The notes: generated from the letters alone by a model not told the origin. A DNA stretch of 42,927 bases from JBMOLK01 sp049325575 (GCA_049325575.1 JBMOLK010000282.1:1-42927); one strand, 5' to 3'. Positions 17,990-26,407 are shown, counted from the stretch's first letter. A program made the numbers and translations.

Positions 17990-18904
17990 TCAGCCCTGCT
18001 CATCCAATGCACGGCTGCTTATTGTAAACAAACCTTTCGGCTTCCACTGAAGGAAAAGAATTACCAGCAGAAATACCAAAACCTTTCCAAGAGATGTGTT
18101 TGTAACAAACTCAAGGGTAGTATTTGCGGTGCCGATGGATATTGCACCTGCAGCAGTTCCCAGCAGCCTTCCTACACCACCCAGTACAACAACCATAAAA
18201 GTATCGACAATATAGTATGTTCCCAGGGAAGGTCCTATTGACCCCAACAATGTCAAGGCACATCCTGCTACGCCTGCCAATCCCGACCCTAGTGCAAAGG
18301 TATAGGCATCAACCTTTCTTGTAGCAATACCCAGACTTGCCGCCATATCCCTGTTTTGCATAACTGCCCGTATTTTTCTTCCTCCCTTTGTCTTATAAAG
18401 GAAAAAATAAACTCCAGCTATACAACATATAACAAGAACTATTATAAAAAGACGTTTATAAGGCAGCTGCAGGCCATCTCCCAGCACCAGGCCGCCATCA
18501 AGCCAGCCTGGGCTTTTTACATCCACATTGGGTGCACCGAAAATAGTCCTTGCCAGCTGCTGAAGAATGAGACTTACTCCCCACGTGGCAAGAAGACTAT
18601 CCAAAGGCCTGCCATAGAGAAACCTCACTACCGTTCCTTCAAGAATAAGCCCGAATATACCTGCTGCAATAAATGCAGCAGGTATTGCTATAATAAAGTA
18701 AAGATCAAATAGCCCCTTATCAAAAAAATTTAAGAATAAATTCTGAACAAGATATGTTATATAAGCGCCTATCATTATAAACTCTCCATGAGCCATATTA
18801 ATGATCTTCATGAGACCAAAGGTTATGGCAAGCCCGAGAGCTGCAAGAAGAAGTATTGAACTGACGCTTACACCATTAAAAATCTGTGTAATATAAGTAT
18901 TCAT
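17990..18904 (-). CDS. urtB: Urea ABC transporter permease UrtB
   Basis: The 304-residue product is a LivH-type permease. LAALGLAITFGLMKIINMAHGEF (residues 20-42) and VVVLGGVGRLLGTAAGAISIG near the C terminus are family landmarks, and LLATWGVSLILQQLARTIFG is typical of UrtB. It lacks the long N-terminal periplasmic extension found in some proteobacterial UrtB proteins, as is usual in Gram-positives. It lies 21 bases after urtA. Confidence 0.94.
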   Translation of the reverse strand: MNTYITQIFNGVSVSSILLLAALGLAITFGLMKIINMAHGEFIMIGAYITYLVQNLFLNFFDKGLFDLYFIIAIPAAFIAAGIFGLILEGTVVRFLYGRPLDSLLATWGVSLILQQLARTIFGAPNVDVKSPGWLDGGLVLGDGLQLPYKRLFIIVLVICCIAGVYFFLYKTKGGRKIRAVMQNRDMAASLGIATRKVDAYTFALGSGLAGVAGCALTLLGSIGPSLGTYYIVDTFMVVVLGGVGRLLGTAAGAISIGTANTTLEFVTNTSLGKVLVFLLVILFLQWKPKGLFTISSRALDEQG

Positions 18905-18925
18905 ATCTGCTACCTACTTTCATTT

Positions 18926-20185
18926 CTAGTTGCTCAAGCCTTTAGCCCAGTCATATGTCTTTAGGAAAGGATCGGGGCGTACAGGCTCCCCAGTACTCCA
19001 TATTTCATTAATCAAGCCGTTCTCCATTACTTCACCTATTCTTACAGTTTTCCAAACGTGCTGGTTTTCACCCTCAATTCTAACCAGACCTTCAGGTGCA
19101 TTAAACTCCAGTCCCTTTGCTGCTTCCTTAACTTTCTCTACATCTGTGGAGCCCGCCTTCTTAACGGCTTCCGCCCAAAGATATACCTGGAAGTATGCAG
19201 CCTCAATAGGATCACCAGTTACACGATTCTCACCGTATTTAGCTTTGAATTTTTTGACAAATTCTTTATTTTCAGGTGTGTCGGTGGTCTGGTAATAGTT
19301 CCATGAAACCAGATGCCCTTTTATGTTTTCACCGCCAATACCACGGATTTCTTCTTCAGCCACACTAACCGATAATGTGGTTATGTCATCTGAAGTAATT
19401 CCTGCATCCTTTAACTGTTTGAAAAATGCCACATTGCTGTCGCCGTTAAGAGTATTAAAGACAACTTCCGGCTTTGATGATTTGATTTTATTGATTATAG
19501 TACTATAGTCTGTATGTCCCAGTGGAGTATACTCCTCACTGATAAGATCTCCTCCCATGGCATCAAGCTGTGCCTTGATTATCTTGTTGGCTGTCCTTGG
19601 GAAAACATAATCCGAACCCAGGAGGAAAAATTTCTTACCCCTGTTTTTAAGAAGCCACTCCACAGCAGGAACAATCTGCTGGTTTGGCGCTGCTCCTGTA
19701 TAAAATATGTAAGGTGAAGCCTCCATACCCTCGTATTGTACCGGGTACCAAAGAAGACCCTTATTCTCTTCTACCACGGGAAGTACAGCCTTTCTGCTGG
19801 CAGAGGTCCAGCAGCCGAAAATAGTGGCAACCTTATCTTTCTGAAGCAATTTCTTCGCCTTCTCTGCAAACTTCGGCCAATCGGATGCACCATCCTCTAT
19901 GACCGGTTCTATCTTCTTACCCAGGATGCCTCCCGCAGCATTTATTTCTTCAATGGCCATCATTTCAGCATCTTTTACAGAGACCTCACTGATTGCCATA
20001 GTGCCGCTTAAAGAGTGCAAAATACCTACCTTTATGGTATCACTGTCACCTGTACCCGAGGAATCACCTGATACTGTATCCTTTGCTGGTGAGTTACACC
20101 CGGAGAACAGTACCGTTACCATTAAGAAAACCATTACCAACACAACAAGATTGTATTTTTTCATTTTTCCAGAAGCTTTACCCAT
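18926..20185 (-). CDS. urtA: Urea ABC transporter substrate-binding lipoprotein UrtA
   Basis: The 419-residue product has a lipoprotein signal with lipobox LFSGC (Cys30), then a type I periplasmic-binding fold of the urea/amide class: IKVGILHSLSGTMAISE, IEPVIEDGASDWPKFAEKA, FGCWTSASRKAVLPVVEE, LLWYPVQYEGMEASPYIFYTG and PDPFLKTYDWAKG at the end. These segments match UrtA/FmdD proteins and distinguish it from amino-acid receptors. A second in-frame ATG at codon 8 (MKKYN) is a possible alternative start, but GAAAGGTG favours the first. It catches external urea for the transporter. Confidence 0.95.
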   Translation of the reverse strand: MGKASGKMKKYNLVVLVMVFLMVTVLFSGCNSPAKDTVSGDSSGTGDSDTIKVGILHSLSGTMAISEVSVKDAEMMAIEEINAAGGILGKKIEPVIEDGASDWPKFAEKAKKLLQKDKVATIFGCWTSASRKAVLPVVEENKGLLWYPVQYEGMEASPYIFYTGAAPNQQIVPAVEWLLKNRGKKFFLLGSDYVFPRTANKIIKAQLDAMGGDLISEEYTPLGHTDYSTIINKIKSSKPEVVFNTLNGDSNVAFFKQLKDAGITSDDITTLSVSVAEEEIRGIGGENIKGHLVSWNYYQTTDTPENKEFVKKFKAKYGENRVTGDPIEAAYFQVYLWAEAVKKAGSTDVEKVKEAAKGLEFNAPEGLVRIEGENQHVWKTVRIGEVMENGLINEIWSTGEPVRPDPFLKTYDWAKGLSN

Positions 20186-20278
20186 TTCACTTACACACCT
20201 TTCTTTTATTTTTTATTTTATTTATCTTTGTCAGGTTATTTTTATTGTTCCGTACCCTCCCCCCATTTTTGAGCAAAT

Positions 20279-20330
20279 AAAAAAGTGCTGACCCGGCAGT
20301 CATAACGTTAAAATAACTACCGTGCAGCAC
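20279..20330 (-). terminator. Leader terminator (attenuator) before urtA
   Basis: On the minus strand GTGCTG...CGGTAGT (20330-20316) pairs with ACTGCCG...CAGCAC (20300-20285), with a small internal loop, followed by six Us (20284-20279). It lies between the urtA promoter and gene, 93 bases before the ATG, so expression of the transporter should need read-through. The rest of the leader (20186-20278) is G-rich then A-rich and holds the ribosome site. Confidence 0.75.
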
Positions 20331-20361
20331 CTACGCTCTAAGCTGATTCAAACTAGGAATC
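20331..20361 (-). promoter_or_regulatory. Conserved RNA leader element upstream of urtA
   Basis: The minus strand reads GATTCCTAGTTTGAATCAG (20361-20343), a GATTC/GAATC hairpin with a seven-base loop, then GCGTAGG running into the terminator arm GTGCTG. The same arrangement precedes ureA. The stem is identical in both leaders while the loop and the terminator arms differ, which is what a shared RNA recognition element would look like. Factor unknown. Confidence 0.65.
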
Positions 20362-20384
20362 GTAAAATATTTAATTTTGAAATC

Positions 20385-20413
20385 ATTTTATTTCAATCCT
20401 GCAGAATTGTCAA
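20385..20413 (-). promoter_or_regulatory. Sigma-A promoter of the urt operon
   Basis: TTGACA (20413-20408) and TAAAAT (20390-20385) are separated by 17 bases. The spacer contains CTGCAGGATTGA, matching the ure promoter spacer. Transcription should start near 20378, about 190 bases before urtA. Confidence 0.75.
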
Positions 20414-20699
20414 TAGTTTTATGGAAAAATTTATTGTTTATTTAGCATTATGCAAGCATGTACCGGAGCTTCCTTCAAATCATTACACCAAAGTTCTCAC
20501 CTGATCCAATTCCAAAAATCAATATCAATAACCCTTATAGTTCTAATATTTGTACTTTTAGTAGTAATGACCGTTGTCAGGTAAATGTTCAAATGTTAAA
20601 CTATACTAAAGTCAGATTCTATTCTTTCAATGTTACGGTCTATTTGGATGCTGAATCTTGACAGAAGAAACCGGGAGAAAAGGGGTAAAGTGAACTTAA
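20414..20699. other. Gap between the urt promoter and the esterase gene: no gene seen
   Basis: This stretch completes the 514-base gap 20186-20699, the first half of which holds the urt leader. It is AT-rich, with no coding frame of credible composition and no hairpin terminator. A ribosome-site-like AAAAGGGG lies at about 20678-20685, upstream of the ATG at 20700. TTGACA occurs at about 20659, but no matching -10 follows. Confidence 0.5.
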
Positions 20700-21377
20700 A
20701 TGAAAAAGGTTTTATTTGCAGTATTGGTAATTTCATTGGTTTTAGTAACGTTTTATATAGTATGGCCCACAAAAGATGAGGAAAGTGCCATACTACCCAA
20801 GTCCGGAGTAAAAGGAGACCGGAATGTTGTGGTCTTTCTTGGGGATTCAATAACTGCAGGATATGGTCTTGACAGGGATTTAGCTTTTCCGTCTGTTATT
20901 CAGAAATACTGGGATGAAAACAATATTTCTCTTCGTGCTGTTAATAGTGGAGTGAGCGGGGATACTACAGGCGGTGTTTTATATCGTTTGGACAGTCTTC
21001 TCACCAATGACGTGCATATGGTATTTCTTGAGATTGGAGCCAACGATGCTTTTCAAAAGAAGGACATCGGTAGTATAAAAGAAAATCTGATAGATATAGT
21101 AAGAAGAATACAGGAGAAAGATATCGAAGTTGCCCTTATGGCTATGGAAATTCCGTTAAACATATCTGCTGCAGACAGGGAATATGCAAAAAGGTTTGCA
21201 AATATCTATGAAGAGGTAGGACAGGAGTGTAATGTCCCTGTTATGGGTTCATTGCTGGCAGAAAATGAACAGAACGGTGAACTTTGGTTAAGTGACGGAA
21301 TACATCCAAATGATAAAGGCCATTTAGTAATTGCCAAAAATGTATTGAAGTTTTTAAATCCTCAGTGGGTTTATTAG
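20700..21377 (+). CDS. SGNH/GDSL hydrolase (TesA-like arylesterase), membrane-anchored
   Basis: The 225-residue product has an N-terminal membrane segment (residues 4-22) and then the SGNH blocks: block I FLGDSITAGYG with the nucleophile Ser, block II Gly in NSGVSGDTTGG, block III GAND, and block V DGIHPNDKGH with the catalytic Asp and His. The order and spacing match TesA-like lysophospholipase/arylesterases. It is probably exported and anchored. Its substrate, an ester of a lipid or sugar, is not determinable. It stands alone, converging with the SDR gene. Confidence 0.92.
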   Translation: MKKVLFAVLVISLVLVTFYIVWPTKDEESAILPKSGVKGDRNVVVFLGDSITAGYGLDRDLAFPSVIQKYWDENNISLRAVNSGVSGDTTGGVLYRLDSLLTNDVHMVFLEIGANDAFQKKDIGSIKENLIDIVRRIQEKDIEVALMAMEIPLNISAADREYAKRFANIYEEVGQECNVPVMGSLLAENEQNGELWLSDGIHPNDKGHLVIAKNVLKFLNPQWVY

Positions 21378-21399
21378 TCAAAGCTGCTGGAATCTTACC

Positions 21400-22155
21400 T
21401 TACATGAAGTCTCTTATATCATATATTCTGCCTTGACTTAACTCTCTTGATTTTGCCATTTCAATAATCTTTTGTGCCACAACTTCAGGGCTCTGCAGCT
21501 TCCCTTCCTTCTTATACCTAATAAATTTCTCGATTTGTTCAAAGTCCTCTACCTTGCATTCTCTAATTGTCTTTTGCATATCAGTATCAACTATTCCCGG
21601 CGCAACAGAAACTATTAACGTCGGATTTTTGCCAGAAGTTTGTTCAATACCAACAGTCCTTGTAAACATATCTAACCCTGCTTTTGAACTGCAATAGCAG
21701 CTCCAGCCGTAATATGGGTTTCTTGCAGCCCCCGAAGAAATGTTTATTATCTTCTTATCGCATAAATAGTTTTTCACATTTCTTATAAAACCAGAAGTCA
21801 AAATTATTGGTGCAATTAAGTTTACATTGGCATTATCAATTATTTCTTCAGTGATACATTTTTCCACCGGCTTTATAGGATTTAACACCCCTGCATTATT
21901 AAAAAGATAAATACGCTCTGCTTTAGAGCTGTCAATTTTGCTAAAAATATCGTCCATCAGATCTTTAATGCTTTGCGGTTCAGTAAAATCCTTTTCGAAA
22001 TAGTCGATAGAGCAGCATTTCTCTACTGCTTGCTTAATGAGTTCTTCATTTCGTTTTCTCGAAATACAAAACAAGCAGCTTTCCTTTGAAATCAGATTTC
22101 TTGCTATTGCTTCACCCAGTCCCCTGGAAGAACCTGTAATTATATAATAATTCAT
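21400..22155 (-). CDS. Short-chain dehydrogenase/reductase (YueD/benzil reductase-like)
   Basis: The 251-residue product is a classical SDR. The cofactor motif is YYIITGSSRGLGEAIA (TGxxxGxG, residues 6-13), followed by LFNNAGVL, the catalytic Ser in NISSGAARNP and the YCSSKAGLD active-site Tyr-x3-Lys, then VAPGIVDTDMQ. The Arg after the Gly motif suggests NADPH. Length and the NPIKPVEKC segment resemble the (S)-benzoin-forming benzil reductase YueD and sepiapterin reductase group, but the natural substrate is not known. It is 55 bases after the next gene upstream (22211) and may be cotranscribed. Confidence 0.9.
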   Translation of the reverse strand: MNYYIITGSSRGLGEAIARNLISKESCLFCISRKRNEELIKQAVEKCCSIDYFEKDFTEPQSIKDLMDDIFSKIDSSKAERIYLFNNAGVLNPIKPVEKCITEEIIDNANVNLIAPIILTSGFIRNVKNYLCDKKIINISSGAARNPYYGWSCYCSSKAGLDMFTRTVGIEQTSGKNPTLIVSVAPGIVDTDMQKTIRECKVEDFEQIEKFIRYKKEGKLQSPEVVAQKIIEMAKSRELSQGRIYDIRDFM

Positions 22156-22210
22156 GATGCTTCTCCTCTATAAATTATGTAGTCCGAATGTCTGCCTAGA
22201 GCCTACTAAT

Positions 22211-22792
22211 CTAATACCATTTCTTTTTATATGAAAGTGAGAAGGATTCTTCAATAAATTGCTTAATTTCTTTATCACTTAAACTCAATTTATCATTTGA
22301 TTGTTTTTTCATTCTTACCATTTCCCGAACCTCTTCCATACGCTTGCTATGATCAATAAATTCAACAAGTTTACCTTTGCTAATTAATAGTTCCAGAACA
22401 TATCTATAGCAATGAGGTCGGTGGAATCCCATATGGATATAAAACTCCTGCAAAAAGTCTCGGCCTATAACAATACCACCTGTGTACTCAATTGGCAAGT
22501 TCACATCAGAGTATTCCCAAAAGCCATCAAACTTAAAATACTTACTTTTCTGTGCTTCTACTCCTATAAAAGTGGGTTTTTTTGATTCATCTAGTCCAAT
22601 TCTTAATTTCGATAAAACAAGGTGTTCTCCCAAAATTGAATACTCACAATAATAACCACGATAACATGCTGTATGGGTTGGTTTTGGCTGAAACCCATAA
22701 TTTTGGGGATCAAATGGCCATTCTTTCTCTATAGCTGCAATAGAGTACTCATTATTTGAATATAAAATGTTATCCGATATTTGTGCAGTCAT
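22211..22792 (-). CDS. Hypothetical protein
   Basis: The 193-residue product starts at the ATG at 22792, with AAAGGA eleven bases upstream. I do not recognise a family. It is soluble, rich in aromatic residues (ACYRGYYCEYS, KYFKFDGFWEYSD, GFHRPHCYRYVLEL) and ends in a charged helical region with KRMEEVREMVRMKKQS. There is no signal peptide and no obvious catalytic motif. Its neighbour is the SDR gene on the same strand. Codon use resembles the surroundings, so there is no sign of recent transfer. Confidence 0.65.
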   Translation of the reverse strand: MTAQISDNILYSNNEYSIAAIEKEWPFDPQNYGFQPKPTHTACYRGYYCEYSILGEHLVLSKLRIGLDESKKPTFIGVEAQKSKYFKFDGFWEYSDVNLPIEYTGGIVIGRDFLQEFYIHMGFHRPHCYRYVLELLISKGKLVEFIDHSKRMEEVREMVRMKKQSNDKLSLSDKEIKQFIEESFSLSYKKKWY

Positions 22793-23240
22793 AAAATGTT
22801 AAGTCCTTTTTGAAGTTCATTTAATATAGTACCTTTTAGTATTTTTTCCTGAATGAACTTTCTTAAAAATATGTATTTATACAGGTCACAAAAACTGGTC
22901 CTGAATATTATTTTACATTATACATATACCTAAAACAACAAAAATTCACATATATCTGTACTTGGGTTGAACTCTGAAAGGTGATGAATATAACCAAAAA
23001 AGGACAGGCCGTGAGGAAAATCAACCTGTCCCTTTCTGAAGTCAAATTTGATTAGTTTTACAAACGATTATCATACAGTTAGATAATCATATGCAATCCT
23101 TGATACCTTATGGTCATCTATTAAGATAACAACCATTTACACTTAAGCAGGTTTTTCAAAAATAGCTTCAAAATTACATGGCTTACCATCTAAATTGTAT
23201 TGTGTCGGAATACAACTTGAATTCTCTTTTTAGCACTGCT
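22793..23240. other. Gap with terminator, small inverted repeat and a possible gene remnant
   Basis: Besides the terminator at 22996-23036, this stretch holds an inverted repeat GATTATC/GATAATC at 23066-23088. On the minus strand at about 23150-23235 a short open frame ends with the protein-like sequence LDGKPCNFEAIFEKPA and a stop; it has no start or ribosome site and resembles the tail of a lost gene. I cannot name its family, so the remnant is tentative. Confidence 0.4.
22996..23036 (-). terminator. Intrinsic terminator downstream of the MerR gene
   Basis: On the minus strand the stem GGACAGG (23033-23025 region) pairs with CCTGTCC (23008-23002) and is followed by a U-rich run (23001-22996). 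It lies about 200 bases after the MerR stop. The loop (GTTGATTTTCCTCAC) resembles that of the terminator at 24157-24195. Confidence 0.65.
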
Positions 23241-23987
23241 CTATTCTTTGTTGTTGTACATCTCCAAGGCTCTATTGATGAACTCAAAAATTTGCGGACT
23301 CCAGTCACCTGTAACTTCTTTTGGTGCTTTCTCCAAGCTTTTATACATAGCAGTAAGGTTTTTAACAACTTCAGGATCACCTTGGGCGAATTCATCCATA
23401 TCTGCTTTCCAACGCCTTGCAAGTTCCTGCGCTTTTGGTGAAGCAGGATCTAAATGCAATGATGCCTTTATTTCATTGTAAAGCTCTATACCCTCTTTTA
23501 CTTTTAATTCCATTTCTTCTTTTGTTTTATTGCCATATAACCTGCTTGCAACTTCTTTTAACTGATCATTGGAAAAATACTGTTGAATAAAATCTATTCT
23601 CTTTTCCATAGAACAAGTTACCTTGATAATATCCAGTAGCTGCTCAACATCCAAGAATCCTTTTACCTGTATTTGGATCTCGGCCATTTCAAGAGTATTT
23701 ATAACCGTCTCAATGTACTTCTTCTTTTCCTTTAAAGCTTTTTTCTGAAGATTAATAAGCCCTAATATATCGGTCGTTTTTTTATCTAAAAGCTCCCTTA
23801 TCTCTGTAAGAGATAACCCTATGAACTTTAAGGTAAGTATCTGCTGCAGCTTTAGAAAGTCATCGTCACAATAAACCCTGTAGCCGGCATCGGTCCTTTG
23901 TGACGGTTTCAAAAGCCCAAGCTTGTCGTAATGAAGAAGTGTTCTTACAGTTACTCCCGATCTTTGAGCAAATTCTCTTATTTTCAA
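23241..23987 (-). CDS. MerR-family regulator with TipAS effector domain
   Basis: I start at the TTG at 23987 (LKIREFAQ), seven bases after AAAGGAGG; a longer start at 24005 overlaps that site. The 248-residue product has a winged-helix domain (VRTLLHYDKLGLLKPSQRTDAGYRVY, residues about 10-40), a long dimerisation coiled coil and a C-terminal TipAS-like domain (residues about 120-245, with YNEIKASLHLD and ARRWKADMDEF). TipA-type proteins bind thiopeptide or other drugs and activate transcription by untwisting promoters with long spacers. Such a promoter precedes this gene, so it probably regulates itself. No efflux pump gene is adjacent. Confidence 0.9.
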   Translation of the reverse strand: MKIREFAQRSGVTVRTLLHYDKLGLLKPSQRTDAGYRVYCDDDFLKLQQILTLKFIGLSLTEIRELLDKKTTDILGLINLQKKALKEKKKYIETVINTLEMAEIQIQVKGFLDVEQLLDIIKVTCSMEKRIDFIQQYFSNDQLKEVASRLYGNKTKEEMELKVKEGIELYNEIKASLHLDPASPKAQELARRWKADMDEFAQGDPEVVKNLTAMYKSLEKAPKEVTGDWSPQIFEFINRALEMYNNKE

Positions 23988-24009
23988 GGTATAACCTCCT
24001 TTCAAACCT

Positions 24010-24040
24010 ATTCTAAACCCTACCGTTAGGTTAGAGTCAA
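24010..24040 (-). promoter_or_regulatory. MerR-type promoter with 19-bp spacer and operator
   Basis: TTGACT (24040-24035) and TAGAAT (24015-24010) are 19 bases apart, the overlong spacing diagnostic of MerR-activated promoters. The spacer holds the imperfect palindrome CTAACC-TAACGGTA-GGGTTTAG. It directs transcription of the merR gene that starts at 23987. Confidence 0.75.
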
Positions 24041-24156
24041 TATTTAATTTGATAGTTTTTTACTTTTTTACTTATAGTGTATCTCTTATTATTAAAATGT
24101 GTATTATAATAGCAGATTCTCGTATAAACCTCCACTTTTACATGATGCCTTACTGC

Positions 24157-24195
24157 AAAAAAGACAGGTTAATGGAGGAAATCAACCTGTCCTTT
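24157..24195 (-). terminator. Intrinsic terminator after the ankyrin gene
   Basis: GACAGGTT (24163-24170) pairs with AACCTGTC (24184-24191); on the minus strand the stem is followed by six Us (24162-24157). It lies 23 bases after the ankyrin gene stop. Stem and loop are close in sequence to the terminator at 22996-23036. Confidence 0.85.
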
Positions 24196-24217
24196 GCGAA
24201 TAAAATTTATAGTTAAA

Positions 24218-25351
24218 CTATTTATCAGCCTTCTTTAGCATTTCAAGGATTCTGTCAAAATCCCTTTTATGACCTATATCATACCAACTGATTCTATTAC
24301 TTCTGGCTAAACTTAAAGCCTCAAAAACATTCTGACCAGCTTGATCTTTTACCTTTGTTAATGCCCCGTAATCAAGTAAAAGTCTAACCATCTCTACATC
24401 ACAGTTATTAATAGCCTGAAACAATGGAGAGCTTTTACCTTCCTTATACCCTGCGTTTACATCTACACCATTTTCAAGCAGCACCTTTGCAGCGTCTATT
24501 CTCCCGTGAAAGACTGCTGTCATTAAAATTGAATACCCTTTTTGATTTCTGACAGGTACCCCCTTTTCGATTATATACCTCATCATATCAATATTGTTTC
24601 TAAAATAAGCATGGGTAAATGCAGCATTTCCACCCTCACCCTTAAGTTCAGCACCACTTTTTATTAGGTATTCAACCATCTGCCTGTCGTTATTACTCGC
24701 TGCTTCATCCAGTGAAGCAGATAAGTGCACACCTGCACCTTTTTCAATGAGCATATCAAGAAGCTCGTAATCTTTTTTTAGTACGGCAATTTCAACAGCG
24801 TTTTTACCCAAATTACCTTTAGGGTCTGCCCCCTTTAAAACCAGCAGTCTGGCTATTTCAGCTAAATTATCTTCATACTGTGGAATCCCCAAAATAATAG
24901 GAATCTCATTTAGATTGGGGTCTGCTCCATTATCAAGCAAGAGCTTAACAACATCTCTTCTTCCATACATAACTGCATGATAAAGCGGACTGCCTGGAGA
25001 ATTGTCACTAACATAGACTTTTGCCCCTTTATCTATAAGCATCTTGACTATCTCTCTATTACCTTGCCTTGCTGCATTCACTAAAGGGCTATAGCTATTA
25101 GCCGTGTAATCGGGATTTTCAATATGATTAAGTATTACCTTAACAGCTTTAGCCCGGTTATACGCTATTGCTTGGTTTAATGCCTTGTAAGTCTTTTCCT
25201 TAACTTTATTCCGGGAAAGCTGAACTTCCAGCCTTTTTACATTACCAGCCCTGGCAGAGTCTATTAGACCCGTTAAAAAGTTTGTATATATTACAGCTGA
25301 TATGACAGCAAACAAGCTTACTATTAAAACTGCAAGCGTAAATTTTTTCAA
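24218..25351 (-). CDS. Membrane-anchored ankyrin-repeat protein
   Basis: I prefer the TTG at 25351 (LKKFTLAVLIV), ten bases after AAGGAG; the GTG at 25360 is too close to that site. The roughly 377-residue product has one N-terminal membrane helix (to about residue 25) and then some nine ankyrin repeats, clear in SPLVNAARQGNREIVKMLID, SPLYHAVMYGRRDVVKLLLD and SILMTAVFHGRIDAAKVLLE, spanning nearly the whole exposed part. Ankyrin repeats bind other proteins; no partner is evident. It is 27 bases downstream of the ABC permease gene and could be part of that operon. Confidence 0.88.
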   Translation of the reverse strand: MKKFTLAVLIVSLFAVISAVIYTNFLTGLIDSARAGNVKRLEVQLSRNKVKEKTYKALNQAIAYNRAKAVKVILNHIENPDYTANSYSPLVNAARQGNREIVKMLIDKGAKVYVSDNSPGSPLYHAVMYGRRDVVKLLLDNGADPNLNEIPIILGIPQYEDNLAEIARLLVLKGADPKGNLGKNAVEIAVLKKDYELLDMLIEKGAGVHLSASLDEAASNNDRQMVEYLIKSGAELKGEGGNAAFTHAYFRNNIDMMRYIIEKGVPVRNQKGYSILMTAVFHGRIDAAKVLLENGVDVNAGYKEGKSSPLFQAINNCDVEMVRLLLDYGALTKVKDQAGQNVFEALSLARSNRISWYDIGHKRDFDRILEMLKKADK

Positions 25352-25378
25352 GCCTACCACTCTCCTTAATCCGCCAAA

Positions 25379-26407
25379 TTACTGAAACCGTTTGTTGTAT
25401 AGTTTGATTACCTTATCCATAATAAAATAAAATGGAACCGGCAGTATTACACAAAAGAAAATCACCAGGTCGGGATTAAAAATATATCCTCCGTTTATAG
25501 AAAAGCAATAAGCAACAAACATGAAAAGACATAAAGAATACGCCATTGACAGCTTATATATCTTTCCCATATTTCCTAGTGCCGTAATGTAGCCGCTCAT
25601 CTCAAACTTGTTTTTCTTAAATATTCCAAGTGAGAGTATGTAAAAAATAATTGTCAAACCGATAAATACCAAGCCCTTTATAATAAAGCCCAAATTGCTT
25701 TGCATAAGAGAATGAAAAACAGACTGGTTCATAAGATCTGTACCCAAAAGGAACAAAGCACCTTCAAAAATATTTAAAATAATGCCGCTTTCTTTTATGG
25801 GTTTAAGAAATCCTGGAATAATATATTGGCTGTAGTGTCCGTAAAAAATCCTATACAATATGAAAATCAATGATGCCGGCAAAAATGCAAAGAGTGCAGT
25901 CATAAAGACCCCGAATATGGCTGAACCGTTCAAGGATTGAGCCATTAATATAAACCCCAGAATACAAAAGGACATCAGCATGCTGACAAGGGTCCATCTT
26001 GTTATATCAAAGAAATATCTCTTCCAGCAGAAGTTTAGAATCAGCATGACATTCATCAATACATAAATAGAAAAATATGATATTGCTATATTATAAAATC
26101 CCACCAGCCATTTGCTGGTTATAATCTCACTCCTTTTAAAGGGCATACTAGCTGCCAGAGTATAACTTGACAGTCTCCTGTCATAATTAAACAGAACAAC
26201 TGACATAAGCGCCAGTGTAACAGATGTATAGAATAAAACATTCAAACCGTTATGATAGATCATGTCTATTGAAGGCTCACCAAACTCTCTTTGAAACACT
26301 AAACCGGGTATACAAAAAATGAATAACTCAAGAAATAACAACAGAATAAACCATTTGGAATACTTCCAATCCCTATAAATCAATGCCTTACTGGGTAAGT
26401 TCAGCAT
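25379..26407 (-). CDS. ABC-2 type transporter permease
   Basis: I start at the ATG at 26407 (MLNLPSKALIYRDWKYSKW), three bases after GAAGGGG; the frame extends to 26449 but without a better ribosome site. The 342-residue product has about eight membrane segments and no soluble domain. The N-terminal segment LIYRDWKYSKWFILL is typical of permeases in YtrA-regulated ABC operons. With the ATPase upstream it would form an exporter for a peptide, lipid or drug. Its start overlaps by 20 bases the end that the ATPase frame would have without its frameshift. Confidence 0.82.
   Translation of the reverse strand: MLNLPSKALIYRDWKYSKWFILLLFLELFIFCIPGLVFQREFGEPSIDMIYHNGLNVLFYTSVTLALMSVVLFNYDRRLSSYTLAASMPFKRSEIITSKWLVGFYNIAISYFSIYVLMNVMLILNFCWKRYFFDITRWTLVSMLMSFCILGFILMAQSLNGSAIFGVFMTALFAFLPASLIFILYRIFYGHYSQYIIPGFLKPIKESGIILNIFEGALFLLGTDLMNQSVFHSLMQSNLGFIIKGLVFIGLTIIFYILSLGIFKKNKFEMSGYITALGNMGKIYKLSMAYSLCLFMFVAYCFSINGGYIFNPDLVIFFCVILPVPFYFIMDKVIKLYNKRFQ

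Noticed and set aside
14548..20361. Guanidine-I (ykkC), T-box or glutamine riboswitch in the ure/urt leaders
   Set aside because: These occur near urea and nitrogen genes, but none of their consensus segments (for example ACGGGA-type cores of ykkC or the T-box AGGGTGG) is present. The element is left unnamed.
20186..20699. Additional gene in the gap between urtA and the esterase gene
   Set aside because: Short plus-strand frames here have no ribosome site, overlap the urt leader and have no protein-like composition.
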